NCBI GenBank assembly: GCA_030160035.1
Contig: BSNO01000003.1
Coordinates: 1,518,380-1,582,379, forward strand
Source of the DNA: Rhizobium albus
GTDB taxonomy: Bacteria; Pseudomonadota; Alphaproteobacteria; Rhizobiales; Rhizobiaceae
Length of the DNA stretch: 64,000 nucleotides
Direction: 5' to 3'
Part shown: piece after piece, positions 15,757-25,298 of the stretch
Numbering within the stretch: position 1 is the stretch's first letter
Layout: every line of letters starts with the position of its first letter
Notes under the pieces: generated by a model
Seen by the model: only the letters and a program-made list of their open reading frames with translations
Told to the model about the DNA's origin: nothing
Database searches by the model: none
Position numbers and translations under genes: made by a program

Positions 15757-17769
15757 TCAGTCGAATTCCATGATCACAGCATCGACCGCAAGGCTTTCGC
15801 CGGGTGCCGCATTGATCTTGGAAACGACGAGATCGCGCTCGGCACGCAGAACGTTTTCCATCTTCATGGCTTCGACGACGGCGAGCGTCTCACCGGCCTT
15901 CACGTCCTGACCTTCCGTAACCGCGATGGAAACGACAAGCCCCGGCATCGGGCAAAGCAGGAGCTTCGACGTGTCCGGCGCCTCCTTCACAGGCATCAAC
16001 CGGTCAAGTTCCGCAAGCCGCGGCGTCAGCACGCGAGCGGTGACCGAATAGCCCTGCCAGTCCACGCGGATTCCGTTCAGAACAGGCCGTGTCTGCGCCG
16101 TGACGCGACGGCCGTCGATCGTGCCGTTCCAGATGGCGTCACCCGGCCGGAAATGCGTTGTGACGGTCACAGGATCGGCGCCGTCAATGCTGACATCGAG
16201 CTCGAGAGGCATCGAAGCCATGCCATCGACGACGGCGACGTCGAGATAGACATCGCCAAGCCGCACGACCCAGTCCCGTCTCAGCGCGCCGTTATGAGGT
16301 GCCACGCGGTCGGCAAACCGGTCGAGCCTGTCCTTGCGCAACAGTTCGGCAGACAACGCCACGGCCGCCAGCACGGCAAGCGCGTCCTTACTTGGCTCTT
16401 CGGGAACGAAGCCATCCGGGTATTCTTCCGCGATGAAGGCTGTCGAAAGGCGTCCTTCCCGCCAGCGCGGATGGCGCATCAGCGCCGACAAGAACGGGAT
16501 GTTATGGGCGATTCCATCGACCACGAAACCGTCGAGCGCCAGCCCCATCGCCTCGACTGCCGCAGGGCGCGTCGGCGCCCAGGTGCAGAGCTTGGCGAGC
16601 ATCGGATCGTAGAACATCGAAATTTCGGCGCCTTCGAAAACGCCGGTGTCGTTGCGGATCACCGCGTCCGATCCCTTGATCTCCGCCGGGGGCCTATAGC
16701 GCGTCAGCCGTCCGATCGACGGCAGGAAGTTGCGGTAAGGATCTTCGGCATAAAGCCGGCTCTCGATCGCCCAGCCGTTCAGCATCACGTCGTCCTGCGC
16801 GATCGCCAGACGCTCGCCGGCTGCGACCCGGATCATCTGTTCCACCAGATCGATGCCCGTGACGAGTTCCGTCACGGGATGCTCGACCTGCAGGCGCGTG
16901 TTCATTTCCAGGAAATAGAAATTGCGGTCCCGGTCGACGATAAATTCGACCGTGCCGGCGCTCTGGTAGTCGACGGCCTGCGCAAGGGCCACGGCCTGCG
17001 CACCCATCGCGGCTCGTGTCGCCTCGTCGAGAAACGGCGATGGCGCTTCCTCGACGACCTTCTGGTTGCGCCGCTGGATCGAACATTCTCTCTCGCCGAG
17101 ATGGATGCAGTGACCGTGGGAATCGGCAAGCACCTGGATTTCGATGTGCCGTGGCTCGACGATGAACTTCTCGATGAAGACACGGTCGTCGCCAAACGAG
17201 TTCTTCGCTTCCGACCGCGCCCGATCGAAGCCGTCGCGCACCTCGTCGCGGGAATGCGCGATGCGCATGCCCTTGCCTCCGCCGCCGGCAGACGCCTTGA
17301 TCATCACCGGATAGCCGATCTCGTCGGCAATCCGCTCGGCCTCGTCGGCATTCTCGATCACGCCGATATGGCCCGGCACGGTCGAGACATTGGCATCCTT
17401 GGCGAATTTCTTCGATTCGATTTTGTCGCCCATGGCGCGGATGGCCTTGGGCTTCGGGCCGATGAAGACGATGCCCTCCGCCTCCAGCGCCTCGCAGAAT
17501 GAAGCACGCTCCGACAGAAAGCCGTAGCCGGGATGCACGGCCTCGGCACCCGTCTCCTTGCAGGCCGCGATGATCTTCTCGGCGTTAAGATAGCTCTCCG
17601 ACGCGGTTGCCGGACCGATGTGGACCGCTTCGTCGGCCATCTCGACATGGAGCGCGTCACGGTCGGCGTCGGAATAGACGGCGACGGTCGCGATGCCCAT
17701 GCGTTTGGCAGTCTTGATCACGCGGCAAGCGATTTCGCCGCGATTGGCGATCAGGATCTTAGAGAACAT
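15757..17769 (-). CDS. pccA: Acetyl/propionyl-CoA carboxylase alpha subunit (biotin carboxylase + biotin carrier), PccA-type
   Basis: Biotin-dependent carboxylase subunit of 670 residues: an N-terminal biotin carboxylase (FSKILIANRGEIACRV start, ATP-grasp loop GGGGKG at 162-167, EMNTRLQVEHPVTE), a middle linker/BT region, and a C-terminal biotinyl domain with EAMKM, where K636 would carry biotin. The length and the VIMEFD terminus fit propionyl-CoA carboxylase alpha, which feeds propionyl-CoA into methylmalonyl-CoA; a methylcrotonyl- or acyl-CoA carboxylase role is not excluded. The ATG at 17769 has GGAGGGG upstream. The carboxyltransferase (pccB) partner is not adjacent; a DMT transporter gene lies upstream instead. 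Confidence 0.92.
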   Translation of the reverse strand: MFSKILIANRGEIACRVIKTAKRMGIATVAVYSDADRDALHVEMADEAVHIGPATASESYLNAEKIIAACKETGAEAVHPGYGFLSERASFCEALEAEGIVFIGPKPKAIRAMGDKIESKKFAKDANVSTVPGHIGVIENADEAERIADEIGYPVMIKASAGGGGKGMRIAHSRDEVRDGFDRARSEAKNSFGDDRVFIEKFIVEPRHIEIQVLADSHGHCIHLGERECSIQRRNQKVVEEAPSPFLDEATRAAMGAQAVALAQAVDYQSAGTVEFIVDRDRNFYFLEMNTRLQVEHPVTELVTGIDLVEQMIRVAAGERLAIAQDDVMLNGWAIESRLYAEDPYRNFLPSIGRLTRYRPPAEIKGSDAVIRNDTGVFEGAEISMFYDPMLAKLCTWAPTRPAAVEAMGLALDGFVVDGIAHNIPFLSALMRHPRWREGRLSTAFIAEEYPDGFVPEEPSKDALAVLAAVALSAELLRKDRLDRFADRVAPHNGALRRDWVVRLGDVYLDVAVVDGMASMPLELDVSIDGADPVTVTTHFRPGDAIWNGTIDGRRVTAQTRPVLNGIRVDWQGYSVTARVLTPRLAELDRLMPVKEAPDTSKLLLCPMPGLVVSIAVTEGQDVKAGETLAVVEAMKMENVLRAERDLVVSKINAAPGESLAVDAVIMEFD

Positions 17770-17845
17770 GCGGTTGGTACCCCTCCGGTGCCGGCCCAAG
17801 GCAGGCGAAAGTCCTCATGCGCTTGTAGCCCAAGGCAAATCGAGT

Positions 17846-18784
17846 TCAAGCCTGAGGCGCGCCGGCAACGATACGTTCACGCCTAAAGATGAAGAGCCCC
17901 GAGGCAACGATGATGGCGATGCCGACCCATTTGGAGGTGCTCGGCACATCGGAAAACACGAGATAGCCGATGAGGACGGCAGAAATGATTTCGAGATACT
18001 GAAACGGTGCAAGCAGAGATGCCGGCGCCTTCTGAAATGCGAGAACGACCAGCCCGTGCCCGACCGCCGCCAGGAAGCCGAGCAAAAGAACGAGGCTGAA
18101 GCTCAGGCCGTTTGCTGGCCAGGATGGCGCGAGATCGGCAATCCCCACGACGCTGCCGATCCCCATTGCCAGGGCGATCATGACTGTGCCGCCGATGCCT
18201 GCCAGATACTGCATCACCATCGGCCCGTCATGCACGCCGAGCGAGCGGTTCAACAGCATGTAGACGGCAAATAGGCTTGCAGTACCGAGCGGCAGAAACG
18301 CGATGAAGCCGAAGCGGGCGAAGCTTGGCTGGATGACGATGAGTGCGCCGATGAAACCGAGCCCGATGGCCGCCCAGCGCCGCCAACCCACTTTTTCGCC
18401 GAGGATCAGCGCCGACAGGGCCGTCAGGATGAACGGCTCAACGAAGAAGATCGCAAGCGCATCGGCGATCGGCATGTATTTCACGGCAGCAAAGAAGCAG
18501 AGGCTCGCGCCACCGATCAGGAAGCCCCGCAGGATGTTCAGCCAGAAACGGTTCGACTTGAACCCAGACCGGCCGCTGACGAGAGCAATGGCCGCAACGG
18601 TCAGGATCAACTGCACGATGAAGCGATAGAACGACACTTGGCCCGGCGACATCGCCTGCTCGGTCGCCAGATACTTGCCTATGCCATCCATGACCGGCAA
18701 GATGAGCATGCCGACCGACATGATCATCATCCCCTGGGCATGGCTGCTATTGGCAGCCTGAACGGCAGTCGCGGTCTCACTCAT
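17846..18784 (-). CDS. EamA/DMT family transporter
   Basis: A 312-residue integral membrane protein with about ten hydrophobic helices arranged as two EamA repeats (about 18-150 and 160-300), the pattern of drug/metabolite exporters. Conserved-looking elements are FYRFIVQLILT, ADALAIFFVEPFILTALSALILGEKVGWRRW in the first repeat and APFQYLEIISAVLIGYLVFSDVP in the second. Substrate cannot be inferred. It is divergent from the XRE regulator gene with 71 bases between starts, so that regulator is a candidate controller. Confidence 0.9.
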   Translation of the reverse strand: MSETATAVQAANSSHAQGMMIMSVGMLILPVMDGIGKYLATEQAMSPGQVSFYRFIVQLILTVAAIALVSGRSGFKSNRFWLNILRGFLIGGASLCFFAAVKYMPIADALAIFFVEPFILTALSALILGEKVGWRRWAAIGLGFIGALIVIQPSFARFGFIAFLPLGTASLFAVYMLLNRSLGVHDGPMVMQYLAGIGGTVMIALAMGIGSVVGIADLAPSWPANGLSFSLVLLLGFLAAVGHGLVVLAFQKAPASLLAPFQYLEIISAVLIGYLVFSDVPSTSKWVGIAIIVASGLFIFRRERIVAGAPQA

Positions 18785-18855
18785 GAGACGTCGTTACGGC
18801 TTTTCAATCCGGGGAACAACGCCTTTACATCCGGCGATATGCAAGAGGAGCTCCG

Positions 18856-19251
18856 ATGCAGCATCCGGCCACGATTCTCGACGACAAACCCGAAGCCGAC
18901 ACGCTTGGCGGCCGCATTTCCACCGCGCGCGACGCTTTGGACATGTCCGTGCCGCAGCTGGCGCGGCGTCTGGGCGTCAAGACCGAGACCATCGCCGCCT
19001 GGGAGGGAGACCGTTCCGAGCCGCGGGCAAACCGCCTCATCATGCTCGCCGGCATTCTCGGCGTCGCCCCCACATGGCTCCTCAGCGGCTTCGGCTCGGC
19101 ACCCGCCACCCAACCTGTGGACGCGGCGCTCAGTGTCATCACCCTGCAACTGGCGAAGCTCAAGGAGCAGCACCAGCACACCGCCGCGACGATCGATGCA
19201 CTGGAGCGGGAAATCGCCTCGCTTAGCCGGCACTTGCAGAACGATGCCTGA
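18856..19251 (+). CDS. XRE-type helix-turn-helix transcriptional regulator
   Basis: A 131-residue protein. The HTH_3 domain occupies about 17-77 (LGGRISTARDALDMSVPQLARRLGVKTETIAAWEGDRSEPRANRLIMLAGILGV). A short C-terminal helix with heptad-like leucines (about 95-128, LQLAKLKEQHQHTAATIDALEREIASL) probably dimerises. GAGGAG lies eight bases before the ATG. It is divergent from the EamA exporter and upstream of formaldehyde dehydrogenase; either could be its target. No effector domain is visible. Confidence 0.9.
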   Translation: MQHPATILDDKPEADTLGGRISTARDALDMSVPQLARRLGVKTETIAAWEGDRSEPRANRLIMLAGILGVAPTWLLSGFGSAPATQPVDAALSVITLQLAKLKEQHQHTAATIDALEREIASLSRHLQNDA

Positions 19252-19357
19252 GTTGCTGTGCCATGAGCGCGCACGACCAGTCATTGTTCCATTGGCCCCT
19301 TGAGGCAGAGGCCCCTCTCTGACATTTTCGCCGGCAATTCAGACAGGAGCACAGCCC

Positions 19358-20485
19358 ATGGACGTTCGCGCCGCAGTCGCCTTTCAGGCGGGCAAGCCGC
19401 TTGAAGTGACCACCGTACAACTGGAAGGCCCCCGCGACGGCGAAGTCCTCATCGAGGTGAAGGCGACGGGCCTTTGCCACACCGATGATTTCACCCTGTC
19501 GGGCGCCGACCCCGAGGGGCTTTTCCCAGCCATTCTCGGCCATGAAGGTGCCGGCGTCGTCGTCGATGTCGGCAAGGGCGTCACCTCGGTGAAGAAGGGC
19601 GATCACGTCATCCCGCTCTATACGCCCGAGTGCCGGACCTGCCCCTCCTGCCTGTCACAGAAGACCAATCTCTGCACGGCGATCCGCTCCACCCAGGGCC
19701 AGGGCGTGATGCCGGATGGCAGCTCGCGCTTCTCCATCGGCAAAGACAAGATCCACCACTACATGGGCTGCTCGACCTTTGCGAACTACACCGTCCTGCC
19801 GGAAATCGCCGTCGCCAAGGTCAACCCGGACGCCCCCTTCGATAAGATCTGCTACATCGGCTGCGGCGTAACGACGGGCGTCGGCGCAGTCATCAACACG
19901 GCCAAGGTTGAGATCGGTGCGACCGCGATCGTCTTCGGTCTGGGCGGCATCGGCCTCAACGTCATCCAGGGCCTGCGGCTTGCCGGCGCCGACATGATCA
20001 TCGGCGTCGATCTCAACAACGACAAGAAGGAGTGGGGCGAACGCTTCGGCATGACCCATTTCGTCAACCCGAAGGAAGTCGGCGACGACCTCGTCCTCTA
20101 TCTCGTCAACATGACGAAGCGCGGCGCGGACCAGATCGGCGGCGCCGACTACACCTTCGATTGCACCGGCAACGTCAAGGTCATGCGCCAGGCGCTGGAA
20201 GCGGCTCACCGTGGATGGGGCGAATCAATCGTCATCGGCGTCGCCGGCGCGGGCCAGGAAATCTCCACCCGACCCTTCCAGCTCGTCACCGGCCGCGTCT
20301 GGAAAGGCACGGCCTTCGGCGGCGCCCGCGGCCGCACCGACGTGCCGAAGATCGTCGACTGGTACATGGAGGGCAAGATCGAGATCGATCCGATGATCAC
20401 CCACACGCTGAAGCTCGAAGAGATCAACAAGGGCTTCGAGATGATGCATGCGGGCGAATCGATCCGTTCGGTCGTGGTCTACTGA
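19358..20485 (+). CDS. frmA: S-(hydroxymethyl)glutathione dehydrogenase / class III alcohol dehydrogenase
   Basis: Oxidises S-hydroxymethylglutathione, the adduct of formaldehyde and glutathione, with NAD, and can reduce S-nitrosoglutathione. The 375-residue protein has the zinc-ADH layout: catalytic zinc segment GLCHTDDFTLSG and GHEGAGVV, structural zinc loop CRTCPSCLSQKTNLC, Rossmann motif GLGGIGLNVIQG, and the class III-specific IRSTQGQGVMPDG and FGGARGRTDVPK segments. The start has GGAG eight bases upstream. The S-formylglutathione hydrolase that often follows is absent; gph is next, five bases downstream. Confidence 0.97.
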   Translation: MDVRAAVAFQAGKPLEVTTVQLEGPRDGEVLIEVKATGLCHTDDFTLSGADPEGLFPAILGHEGAGVVVDVGKGVTSVKKGDHVIPLYTPECRTCPSCLSQKTNLCTAIRSTQGQGVMPDGSSRFSIGKDKIHHYMGCSTFANYTVLPEIAVAKVNPDAPFDKICYIGCGVTTGVGAVINTAKVEIGATAIVFGLGGIGLNVIQGLRLAGADMIIGVDLNNDKKEWGERFGMTHFVNPKEVGDDLVLYLVNMTKRGADQIGGADYTFDCTGNVKVMRQALEAAHRGWGESIVIGVAGAGQEISTRPFQLVTGRVWKGTAFGGARGRTDVPKIVDWYMEGKIEIDPMITHTLKLEEINKGFEMMHAGESIRSVVVY

Positions 20486-20489
20486 TCCG

Positions 20490-21179
20490 ATGGCGCCCGC
20501 CCCGCTCGTCATCTTCGATCTTGACGGGACGCTCGTGGATACGGGTCCCGATCTTGTCGACAGCCTCAACCACACCATCGGCACGGCGGGGCTCACCCCC
20601 GTCGTGCTCGAGGACCTGAACCACCTCGTCGGCCAGGGTGCCCGCGTGATGATCGCGCGCGCCTTCGCCATGCAGAAGGTCGCGACCACGCCGGAACAGG
20701 GCGACCACCTGCTTGCGGTCTTTCTCGAGCATTATTCCGCCAACATGCCGGGACGGTCTCGTCCGTTCCCAGGACTGGTGGATGCAATGGATCGGCTGGA
20801 GACCGAAGGGTTTGCGCTCGCAATCTGCACCAACAAGAGCGAGACGATGTCGCTGCGCCTGCTGCAGACGCTCGGGCTATCGAAACGCTTCAAGGCGATC
20901 GTCGGCGGCGACAGCCTTCCGCACCGCAAGCCCGATCCGCGCCATATCCTCGGCACGATCGAGCGCGCAGGCGGAGATCCCCGCACCTCGGTGATGATCG
21001 GCGATTCCATCAATGACATCGCCGCGGCCCGCGATGCCGGTGTCGCCTCGATCGGCGTTCCCTTCGGCTACACCGACGTGCCGATTGCGGAACTGAAGCC
21101 AGACCTTGTCATCGAGCATTTCGATGCGCTGACCCCTGCCCTGGTCCACGATCTCATTCGTACGGCACGAGCGGCTTGA
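20490..21179 (+). CDS. gph: Phosphoglycolate phosphatase (HAD superfamily)
   Basis: HAD-family phosphatase of 229 residues, most like Gph, which removes phosphoglycolate formed in DNA repair or by RuBisCO. The nucleophile motif is FDLDGTLVDTGPD (D10 and D12), motif II is ICTNKS, motif III is the lysine in LPHRKPDP, and motif IV is MIGDSINDIAAARDAG. The cap domain follows motif I. The ATG at 20490 is five bases after the frmA stop codon, so the two genes probably share a transcript; a bidirectional terminator follows. Substrate assignment within the Gph/PGP group is by resemblance only. Confidence 0.9.
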   Translation: MAPAPLVIFDLDGTLVDTGPDLVDSLNHTIGTAGLTPVVLEDLNHLVGQGARVMIARAFAMQKVATTPEQGDHLLAVFLEHYSANMPGRSRPFPGLVDAMDRLETEGFALAICTNKSETMSLRLLQTLGLSKRFKAIVGGDSLPHRKPDPRHILGTIERAGGDPRTSVMIGDSINDIAAARDAGVASIGVPFGYTDVPIAELKPDLVIEHFDALTPALVHDLIRTARAA

Positions 21180-21200
21180 GGGAAATGCCTTCCTGATACG

Positions 21201-21228
21201 AAAACGGCGGCCTCGCGGCCGCCGTTTT
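21201..21228. terminator. Bidirectional terminator between gph and the L,D-transpeptidase gene
   Basis: A perfect 12-bp stem AAAACGGCGGCC (21201-21212) / GGCCGCCGTTTT (21217-21228) with loop TCGC, flanked by A and T runs that serve both directions between two convergent genes. Confidence 0.92.
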
Positions 21229-21250
21229 GCGTTCTGGGGACTCTGACGCC

Positions 21251-23260
21251 TTAACTGTCGGCGTTACGGGCCTGGTTCGTCGCGGTGATGGCGCGACCGA
21301 GATACATGTCCCGCTCATAAACATCGTCGAAATACTCAACCTTGCCCTCGGCATTCGGCCAGGCGGTGAAGTAGGCGATGTAGACCGGGATATTGGCCTC
21401 GACCTTCAGCACCTTGTTGCGGCCATCGGCAATCTGGCTGCCGATATCGGCCTTGTCAGTGCCGAGCACGGCCGCAGCCATCGCGCGAGGGTCCTCCAGC
21501 CGCACGCAGCCATGGCTGTATGCGCGGGTATCGCGACCGAACAGGTCCTTGGCCGGAGTGTCGTGCATGTAGATCGCATGCTCGTTCGGGAACATGATCT
21601 TCAGTTCGCCGAGCGCATTGGTCGAGCCTGGGGGCTGGCGGACATTGTAGGGCACGTTGGCGCCGACGCCGTACCAGTTGATCGAGCTTGACGCGACCTG
21701 CGTTCCGCCCTGTGTGGTCACCTCATACCCGATGCGATCGAGATAGCCGGGATCCTGGCGCAGCTTCGGCAGCATCTCGTTGACGATGATCGAGCGCGGC
21801 ACGCCCCAATAAGGGTTGAGCTCGACCGTCTGGATCTCGTCCTGGAAGAAATAGGTCTGGTTCGCCTTGGTGCCGACCACGGCGCGCATTTCCAGCGCTT
21901 CCTTGCCGTCTTCCACATAGCTGACCTTGAAGGCCGGCGCGTTGATCATGACGTGGCGCTCACCGAGATCGCGGTTGATCCACCGCAGCCGCTCCATTGA
22001 GAGCTGGACTGCCTCGATCTTGCGCGCATTGCTGACGCCAGTGAGCTTCACGATCGTGTTGCGACCGATGATGCCGTCGTCCATCAGCCCGGATTCCTTC
22101 TGGAAATCCTTGACAAGCTCGACGAGTGCGGTGTCGTAGACGGGGCTGCCCTGGTAGTCCGCGAAGGTGAGCGAATGCGTGGTCTTCAGCGCGTCCGATC
22201 CCCGCTCGCGAATGGCGGCGATGATCTTCGTCAGCTCCGGGTTGCTGCTGCCGGGACGCACGAGCGTACCTTCGGCGATCTCGACGCGATCGACGTCCGC
22301 ATCCTCGGCGATCAGCCGATCATATTCGGCCTGCAAAGCCTGGAACTTCGCATGCGTCGGGCTGCGGCGCTCGAGGTAGGAGGTGATATTGGCCGTGCGC
22401 GCTGCGACCTTCAGCCCAGTGACGAGGTCGACCTCCTTCCGGTCGAAATCGTGGTAGCCCGAAATCCGGTTCGGCGCGATCCGCCCGCGGGTGGCATCGA
22501 GCATGTAGGACGCGACCGCGGCCGCCATCTCCATCTCGAACTGGAGCCGGGCGCGATCCGGGTTTGGCGCTGCTGCCTGAGCTGCATCAGATTGAGATGC
22601 ACCAGACGCCGCTGCGCCGGACCGAGCCGCAGTGACCTGATTCGTCACGGCAGAGCTCGCTGCGGGCGCAGGCCACTCGACCAGATAGTCGGCCGGTGAG
22701 AGCCCGACCCGGTCGGCCTTCGCAAACACGGCCAGAGCCGCCTCGGCACGGGCGTTTGGACCATTGTCATTGGTCCAGACGAAGCCCGCATTCTCGCCGT
22801 AGAACGCCGTGACGGCTTCACCAACCTCGGCCAGCGCCCGCATCTGGATGTCGGCCAGGTGCCGGCTTGCCTGAGCGAAGGCATTGATGGGCGGCTGATC
22901 ACCGCCAGCGGAGACCGAGCCGGTCACGACCGGATCGGCGAGCTTCGAAAAATCGACGCGGACGAGTTCGTCCGCCCTGTATGTATTGTATTTGGGCCCG
23001 ACGACGACGGGCTCGGGCTCGGCCTGGCGCTGCGAGGCTTCCCAGGCACGCAACTGATCGACGCTGGACGGCTGCTGCGTCACCTGCCCGCTGTCGAGCG
23101 GCGAACCGCGACGTTCGGCATTGCGCTGGACGGCGCCTGGACCGCCCATGATGAAGTCGAGCAACGTCTGAGCGGACGCAGGGCCCTGAGGCACCGCGAT
23201 CGTTCCGGCTGCGAGAAGCCACGCCATCGCCGCGACCGTGCCTGTCCTTTTGGAAAGCAT
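21251..23260 (-). CDS. L,D-transpeptidase (YcbB/LdtD-type) with peptidoglycan-binding domain
   Basis: Periplasmic enzyme making 3-3 peptidoglycan cross-links or attaching proteins to the wall. From ATG 23260 (GGAG seven bases upstream) it has 669 residues: a signal peptide of about 30 (ending GPASAQ), a low-complexity Q/A/P-rich region, a scaffold domain with an insertion of alanine-rich sequence (about 205-235), a peptidoglycan-binding segment (about 368-413), and a YkuD catalytic domain with H566 and the SHGCVR motif whose nucleophile is C585. Rhizobiales, which grow from the pole, depend heavily on L,D-crosslinks. No partner gene is adjacent. Confidence 0.94.
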   Translation of the reverse strand: MLSKRTGTVAAMAWLLAAGTIAVPQGPASAQTLLDFIMGGPGAVQRNAERRGSPLDSGQVTQQPSSVDQLRAWEASQRQAEPEPVVVGPKYNTYRADELVRVDFSKLADPVVTGSVSAGGDQPPINAFAQASRHLADIQMRALAEVGEAVTAFYGENAGFVWTNDNGPNARAEAALAVFAKADRVGLSPADYLVEWPAPAASSAVTNQVTAARSGAAASGASQSDAAQAAAPNPDRARLQFEMEMAAAVASYMLDATRGRIAPNRISGYHDFDRKEVDLVTGLKVAARTANITSYLERRSPTHAKFQALQAEYDRLIAEDADVDRVEIAEGTLVRPGSSNPELTKIIAAIRERGSDALKTTHSLTFADYQGSPVYDTALVELVKDFQKESGLMDDGIIGRNTIVKLTGVSNARKIEAVQLSMERLRWINRDLGERHVMINAPAFKVSYVEDGKEALEMRAVVGTKANQTYFFQDEIQTVELNPYWGVPRSIIVNEMLPKLRQDPGYLDRIGYEVTTQGGTQVASSSINWYGVGANVPYNVRQPPGSTNALGELKIMFPNEHAIYMHDTPAKDLFGRDTRAYSHGCVRLEDPRAMAAAVLGTDKADIGSQIADGRNKVLKVEANIPVYIAYFTAWPNAEGKVEYFDDVYERDMYLGRAITATNQARNADS

Positions 23261-23350
23261 ACCAGCTCCGTATTTTCGATGTCCGTTTGCCGACCCAAAC
23301 CGGGCCTGCATGAACCCGGGACCCTAAGCCCCTCATGGCAAACAAATGGT

Positions 23351-23366
23351 AACCAACACATTGGTT
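23351..23366. promoter_or_regulatory. Inverted repeat AACCAA-CACA-TTGGTT
   Basis: A 6-bp perfect dyad with a 4-base spacer in the 295-base divergent region between the L,D-transpeptidase and fumarase genes. It could be an operator, with TTGGTTGAC resembling a -35 region reading toward fumarase. I cannot name a regulator; nothing else in 23261-23555 stands out. Confidence 0.25.
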
Positions 23367-23555
23367 GACGGGTAGAAGCGACGGCTAATGTTGGCCGCCG
23401 GCCGACTTCTTTTCCGCCAACAGTGGCCGTTTTGCATAAGGGGCGGCGCCTGCGCCGCTCGCCCGCCGGCCGATTGCATTGCTTTTGGACGCGGGCTAAA
23501 CGGGCTCCGGGCGCTCTCCAGCCCATCTTCCGTCAATGTCTCTGGATGACGAATC

Positions 23556-25163
23556 ATGGCCGACGATCTCTTTCCGCTGGGCGCCGACGAAACGCCCTAT
23601 CGCAAGCTTAGCGACCAGCACGTCTCCGTGGATACGTTTCGGGGCCAGGAAGTTCTGCTGGTCGAGCCGGAAGGATTGCGGCTTCTCTCCGAGCAGGCCT
23701 TCGCCGACATCAACCATCTCCTTCGCCCGGGCCATCTGGCGCAGCTCGCCAAGATCCTCGACGACCCGGAAGCAACAGACAACGACCGTTTCGTCGCCTA
23801 TGATCTCATGAAGAACGCCAACATTGCCGCGGGCGGGGTCCTGCCGATGTGCCAGGATACGGGCACGGCAATCGTCATGGCGAAGAAGGGTCGTCGCGTC
23901 TGGACCGAAGGCGGCGATTATTCCGCGATCGCGCGCGGCGTCCTTGATGCCTACGAGAAGAAGAACCTGCGCTATTCGCAGCTCGCACCGCTCGGCATGT
24001 TCGAGGAAAAGAACACCAAGACCAACCTGCCCGCGCAGATCGACATCTACGAGGAAGGCGACGACGGATACGAATTCCTGTTCGTCGCCAAGGGTGGTGG
24101 CTCGGCCAACAAGACCTTTCTCTACCAGGGCACGCCCGCGCTTTTGACGCGTGACCGGATGATCGAATTCCTCAAGGAAAAGATCCTGACCCTCGGCACG
24201 GCCGCCTGCCCGCCTTATCACCTTGCGATCGTCATCGGCGGCACCTCGGCAGAGATGACGCTGAAGACGGTAAAGCTTGCCTCGACGCGTTATCTCGATG
24301 CGCTCCCCACCTCCGGTTCGGAAAGCGGCCATGCCTTCCGCGACATCGAGATGGAGCAAGAAATCCATAAGCTGACGCAGAGCCTCGGGGTCGGCGCGCA
24401 GTTCGGCGGCAAGTATTTCTGCCACGATGTGCGCGTGATCCGCCTGCCCCGCCACGGCGCCTCTCTCCCGATCGGTCTTGGCGTCTCCTGCTCGGCCGAT
24501 CGCCAGGCCAAGGGCAAGATCACGAAGGACGGCATCTTCCTCGAAGCGCTCGAAGCCAATCCGGCGCGCTTCATGCCGGATATCGATGAAGAGCGCCTGT
24601 CGGGCGACGTCGTTAGGATCGATCTGCACCAGCCGATGAGCGAAATTCTAGCCCAGCTCTCGGCCCATCCCGTCAAGACGCGTCTGTCGCTGAACGGCAC
24701 GATCATCGTCGCCCGCGATCTTGCCCATTCGAAGATCCGCGAGCGCCTGGAAGCCGGCGAACCCATGCCGGATTACATGAAAAACCACCCGATCTACTAT
24801 GCCGGCCCGGCAAAGACGCCGGAAGGTTACGCATCCGGTTCGTTCGGCCCGACGACGGCCGGCCGCATGGACGCCTATGTCGACCAGTTCCAGTCGTTCG
24901 GCGGATCGATGGTGATGCTGGCCAAGGGAAACCGCTCGCGCGCTGTGCGCGATGCCTGCGAGCGCCATGGCGGCTTCTATCTCGGCTCGATCGGTGGCCC
25001 GGCAGCCCGGCTGGCGCAGGACTGCATCAAAAGCGTCGAGGTCGTCGAATATCCGGAACTCGGCATGGAAGCTGTCTGGAAAATCGAAGTCGAGGACTTT
25101 CCAGCCTTTATCGTCGTCGACGACAAGGGCAATGATTTCTTCAAGGAGCTTAACCTCGGTTGA
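23556..25163 (+). CDS. fumA: Fumarate hydratase class I (iron-sulfur)
   Basis: Interconverts fumarate and L-malate in the TCA cycle using an oxygen-labile [4Fe-4S] cluster. At 535 residues it is the single-chain FumA/FumB type with fused alpha and beta domains. The cluster cysteines are visible as C99 ([11 protein letters not shown]), C218 ([10 protein letters not shown]) and C312 ([10 protein letters not shown]); their spacing of 119 and 94 equals that of characterised class I fumarases. The C-terminal half contains [15 protein letters not shown], the substrate-binding segment. It is monocistronic by context. No class II (FumC) gene is in the window. Confidence 0.97.
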   Translation: MADDLFPLGADETPYRKLSDQHVSVDTFRGQEVLLVEPEGLRLLSEQAFADINHLLRPGHLAQLAKILDDPEATDNDRFVAYDLMKNANIAAGGVLPMCQDTGTAIVMAKKGRRVWTEGGDYSAIARGVLDAYEKKNLRYSQLAPLGMFEEKNTKTNLPAQIDIYEEGDDGYEFLFVAKGGGSANKTFLYQGTPALLTRDRMIEFLKEKILTLGTAACPPYHLAIVIGGTSAEMTLKTVKLASTRYLDALPTSGSESGHAFRDIEMEQEIHKLTQSLGVGAQFGGKYFCHDVRVIRLPRHGASLPIGLGVSCSADRQAKGKITKDGIFLEALEANPARFMPDIDEERLSGDVVRIDLHQPMSEILAQLSAHPVKTRLSLNGTIIVARDLAHSKIRERLEAGEPMPDYMKNHPIYYAGPAKTPEGYASGSFGPTTAGRMDAYVDQFQSFGGSMVMLAKGNRSRAVRDACERHGGFYLGSIGGPAARLAQDCIKSVEVVEYPELGMEAVWKIEVEDFPAFIVVDDKGNDFFKELNLG

Positions 25164-25298
25164 GGCGCTGCAGCCTGCAACGTTGGACATTCCGGCGTCC
25201 AAGCATATGCTGAAGCGCTAAAGTGTTAATCAATTTAGAACCTTTCGTGCATAGATTTTGCAGGACGGACAGCAAAAACTAAACTTGGAAGAACGGGC

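Noticed and set aside
15667..17502. A 611-codon plus-strand open frame across pccA
   Set aside because: Shadow of the pccA reading frame; no ribosome-binding site or family motif, while pccA is unmistakable.
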